A stretch of 54,539 bases of DNA from Candidatus Rokuibacteriota bacterium (lineage in GTDB: Bacteria > Methylomirabilota > Methylomirabilia > Rokubacteriales > CSP1-6). The position numbers and the translations under genes are program-made. The notes under the pieces are model-generated. The model made no database searches and was not told where the DNA came from. It saw only the letters and a program-made list of their open reading frames with translations. The stretch is from positions 1-54,539 of the forward strand of contig QHTE01000073.1 of NCBI GenBank assembly GCA_003220685.1, in the 5' to 3' direction. The number at the start of each line of letters is the position of its first letter. Position 1 is the stretch's first letter. Shown piece by piece: positions 54,214-54,539 of the stretch.

Positions 54214-54539
54214 AGACTTTGCGAGATCCGGCGATCGCGCCGATCCGATGGACGGTCTTCTCACGGAGGAGTATGAGGCAAGGGTGTTGCCATACCCATT
54301 TAGCGTCGCCAGCAGACTGTGCGTCCGGGCCCAACACCTTGTGTAGCTTAGAAAATCCGGTCCGACAGCGACGGCGGCAGCCCACGACCGATTCTTCGTT
54401 CCGTCCTGAAGCTGCAGCAACGTTCGGCTCCAATGCGGCGATTTGCCGCTCTGATCGAATTGTGATGAGGACTGGAGCTCGACCGATCGTACTCGTCGCG
54501 GGTATCGCGAGGTCTCCGACAGCGATAGGCAAGACGCTT
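54214..54539. other. Right-edge stretch without convincing gene
   Basis: Beyond the HTH start no frame shows recognisable domain sequence. A plus-strand frame opens at ATG 54465 and is cut by the window edge; its first codons (RTGARPIVLVAGIA) could begin an ATP-binding protein, but 25 codons cannot settle this. Confidence 0.3.

Larger units (their letters stand above)
52168..54539. mobile_element. Integrative element in tRNA-Glu (left end; continues past window)
   Basis: A tyrosine recombinase gene lies 160 bases beyond the 3' end of tRNA-Glu and reads toward it, followed by an excisionase-like HTH gene. This is the standard layout of phages, ICEs and genomic islands that integrate into tRNA 3' ends. 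The attachment core is expected within the T arm and acceptor 3' half (about 52168-52191), which stays intact. The second copy would lie outside the window; no repeat of this segment was found within it. Confidence 0.7.

Noticed and set aside
54182..54532. 116-codon minus-strand frame at the right edge
   Set aside because: Overlaps the HTH gene start region out of frame and shows no recognisable domain.
54465..54539. Plus-strand frame at the right edge resembling a P-loop start (GKT)
   Set aside because: Only 25 codons are visible and the spacing of the glycine does not match Walker A exactly.

Overview
The window is high-GC bacterial DNA with dense, short-spaced genes. The families present (CaiB-type CoA transferase, hydantoinase A/B, Rieske oxygenases, HpaH/HsaA-like monooxygenases, TfdA-type dioxygenase, amidohydrolase, large PAS/GAF hybrid kinase, a Crp relic of a type common in that group) fit an uncultured soil bacterium of the Candidatus Rokubacteria / Methylomirabilota kind. 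That placement is an inference from gene content; no rRNA gene is present.

Left edge, 1-2560: an integron gene-cassette array. Two attC sites (290-348 and 1500-1557) can be read directly: paired outer boxes, a hairpin and an extrahelical base. They separate a truncated GNAT acetyltransferase, a two-gene cassette of unknown function, and a cassette with a VOC/glyoxalase-fold protein and a small membrane protein. A half attC at 2512 marks where the array meets the chromosome. The integrase gene would lie to the left of the window.

2569-6965: a four-gene minus-strand operon with overlapping start/stop codons (acyl carrier protein, condensation-like acyltransferase, AMP-dependent ligase, flavin-dependent halogenase-like enzyme). 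A 29-codon stub of a second flavoprotein sits in the middle. It looks like a minimal biosynthetic cluster that works on a carrier-bound acyl or aryl group.

7000-13140: small secreted proteins (one broken), then oxygenases: a Rieske oxygenase, two HpaH/HsaA-type flavin monooxygenases, a TfdA-type dioxygenase, and a vapBC-type toxin-antitoxin pair whose toxin is deleted and frameshifted at the 3' end. 13176-18639: hyuA-hyuB diverging from a class III aminotransferase. 18640-24000: a Crp relic, a conserved hypothetical behind a palindromic operator, a Tat-exported SpdH-like flavoprotein, a DUF1326-DUF2182 pair and an esterase.

24114-34174: a five-repeat S1 RNA-binding protein, a Tat amidohydrolase, a membrane-anchored hydrolase, another Rieske oxygenase diverging from a CoA transferase, a PhoX relic, two MFS transporters and a HAD protein. 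34257-43972: a CMD protein, a D-threonine-aldolase-like PLP enzyme, a methyltransferase, an amidase relic, two small convergent hypotheticals, a beta-lactamase/NamZ fusion, and a glycoside hydrolase-deacetylase operon. 43987-45206 is a chimera of a MetX-like acyltransferase N-terminus and an enolase-superfamily C-terminus. 45264-48482 is a quinone operon (small membrane protein, UbiD, UbiA, UbiE). After a hybrid histidine kinase and an HU protein come tRNA-Gln and tRNA-Glu. The tRNA-Glu gene is the likely attachment site of an integrative element whose integrase and HTH gene fill the right edge.

Two themes run through the window. First, many start codons lie only 6-9 bases after a good -10 box and have no Shine-Dalgarno sequence, which suggests widespread leaderless transcription. 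Second, gene relics are frequent (Crp, PhoX, amidase, MetX/enolase, VapC, flavoprotein stub, small secreted protein). Proposed functions are family-level assignments from visible motifs; no database search was possible.
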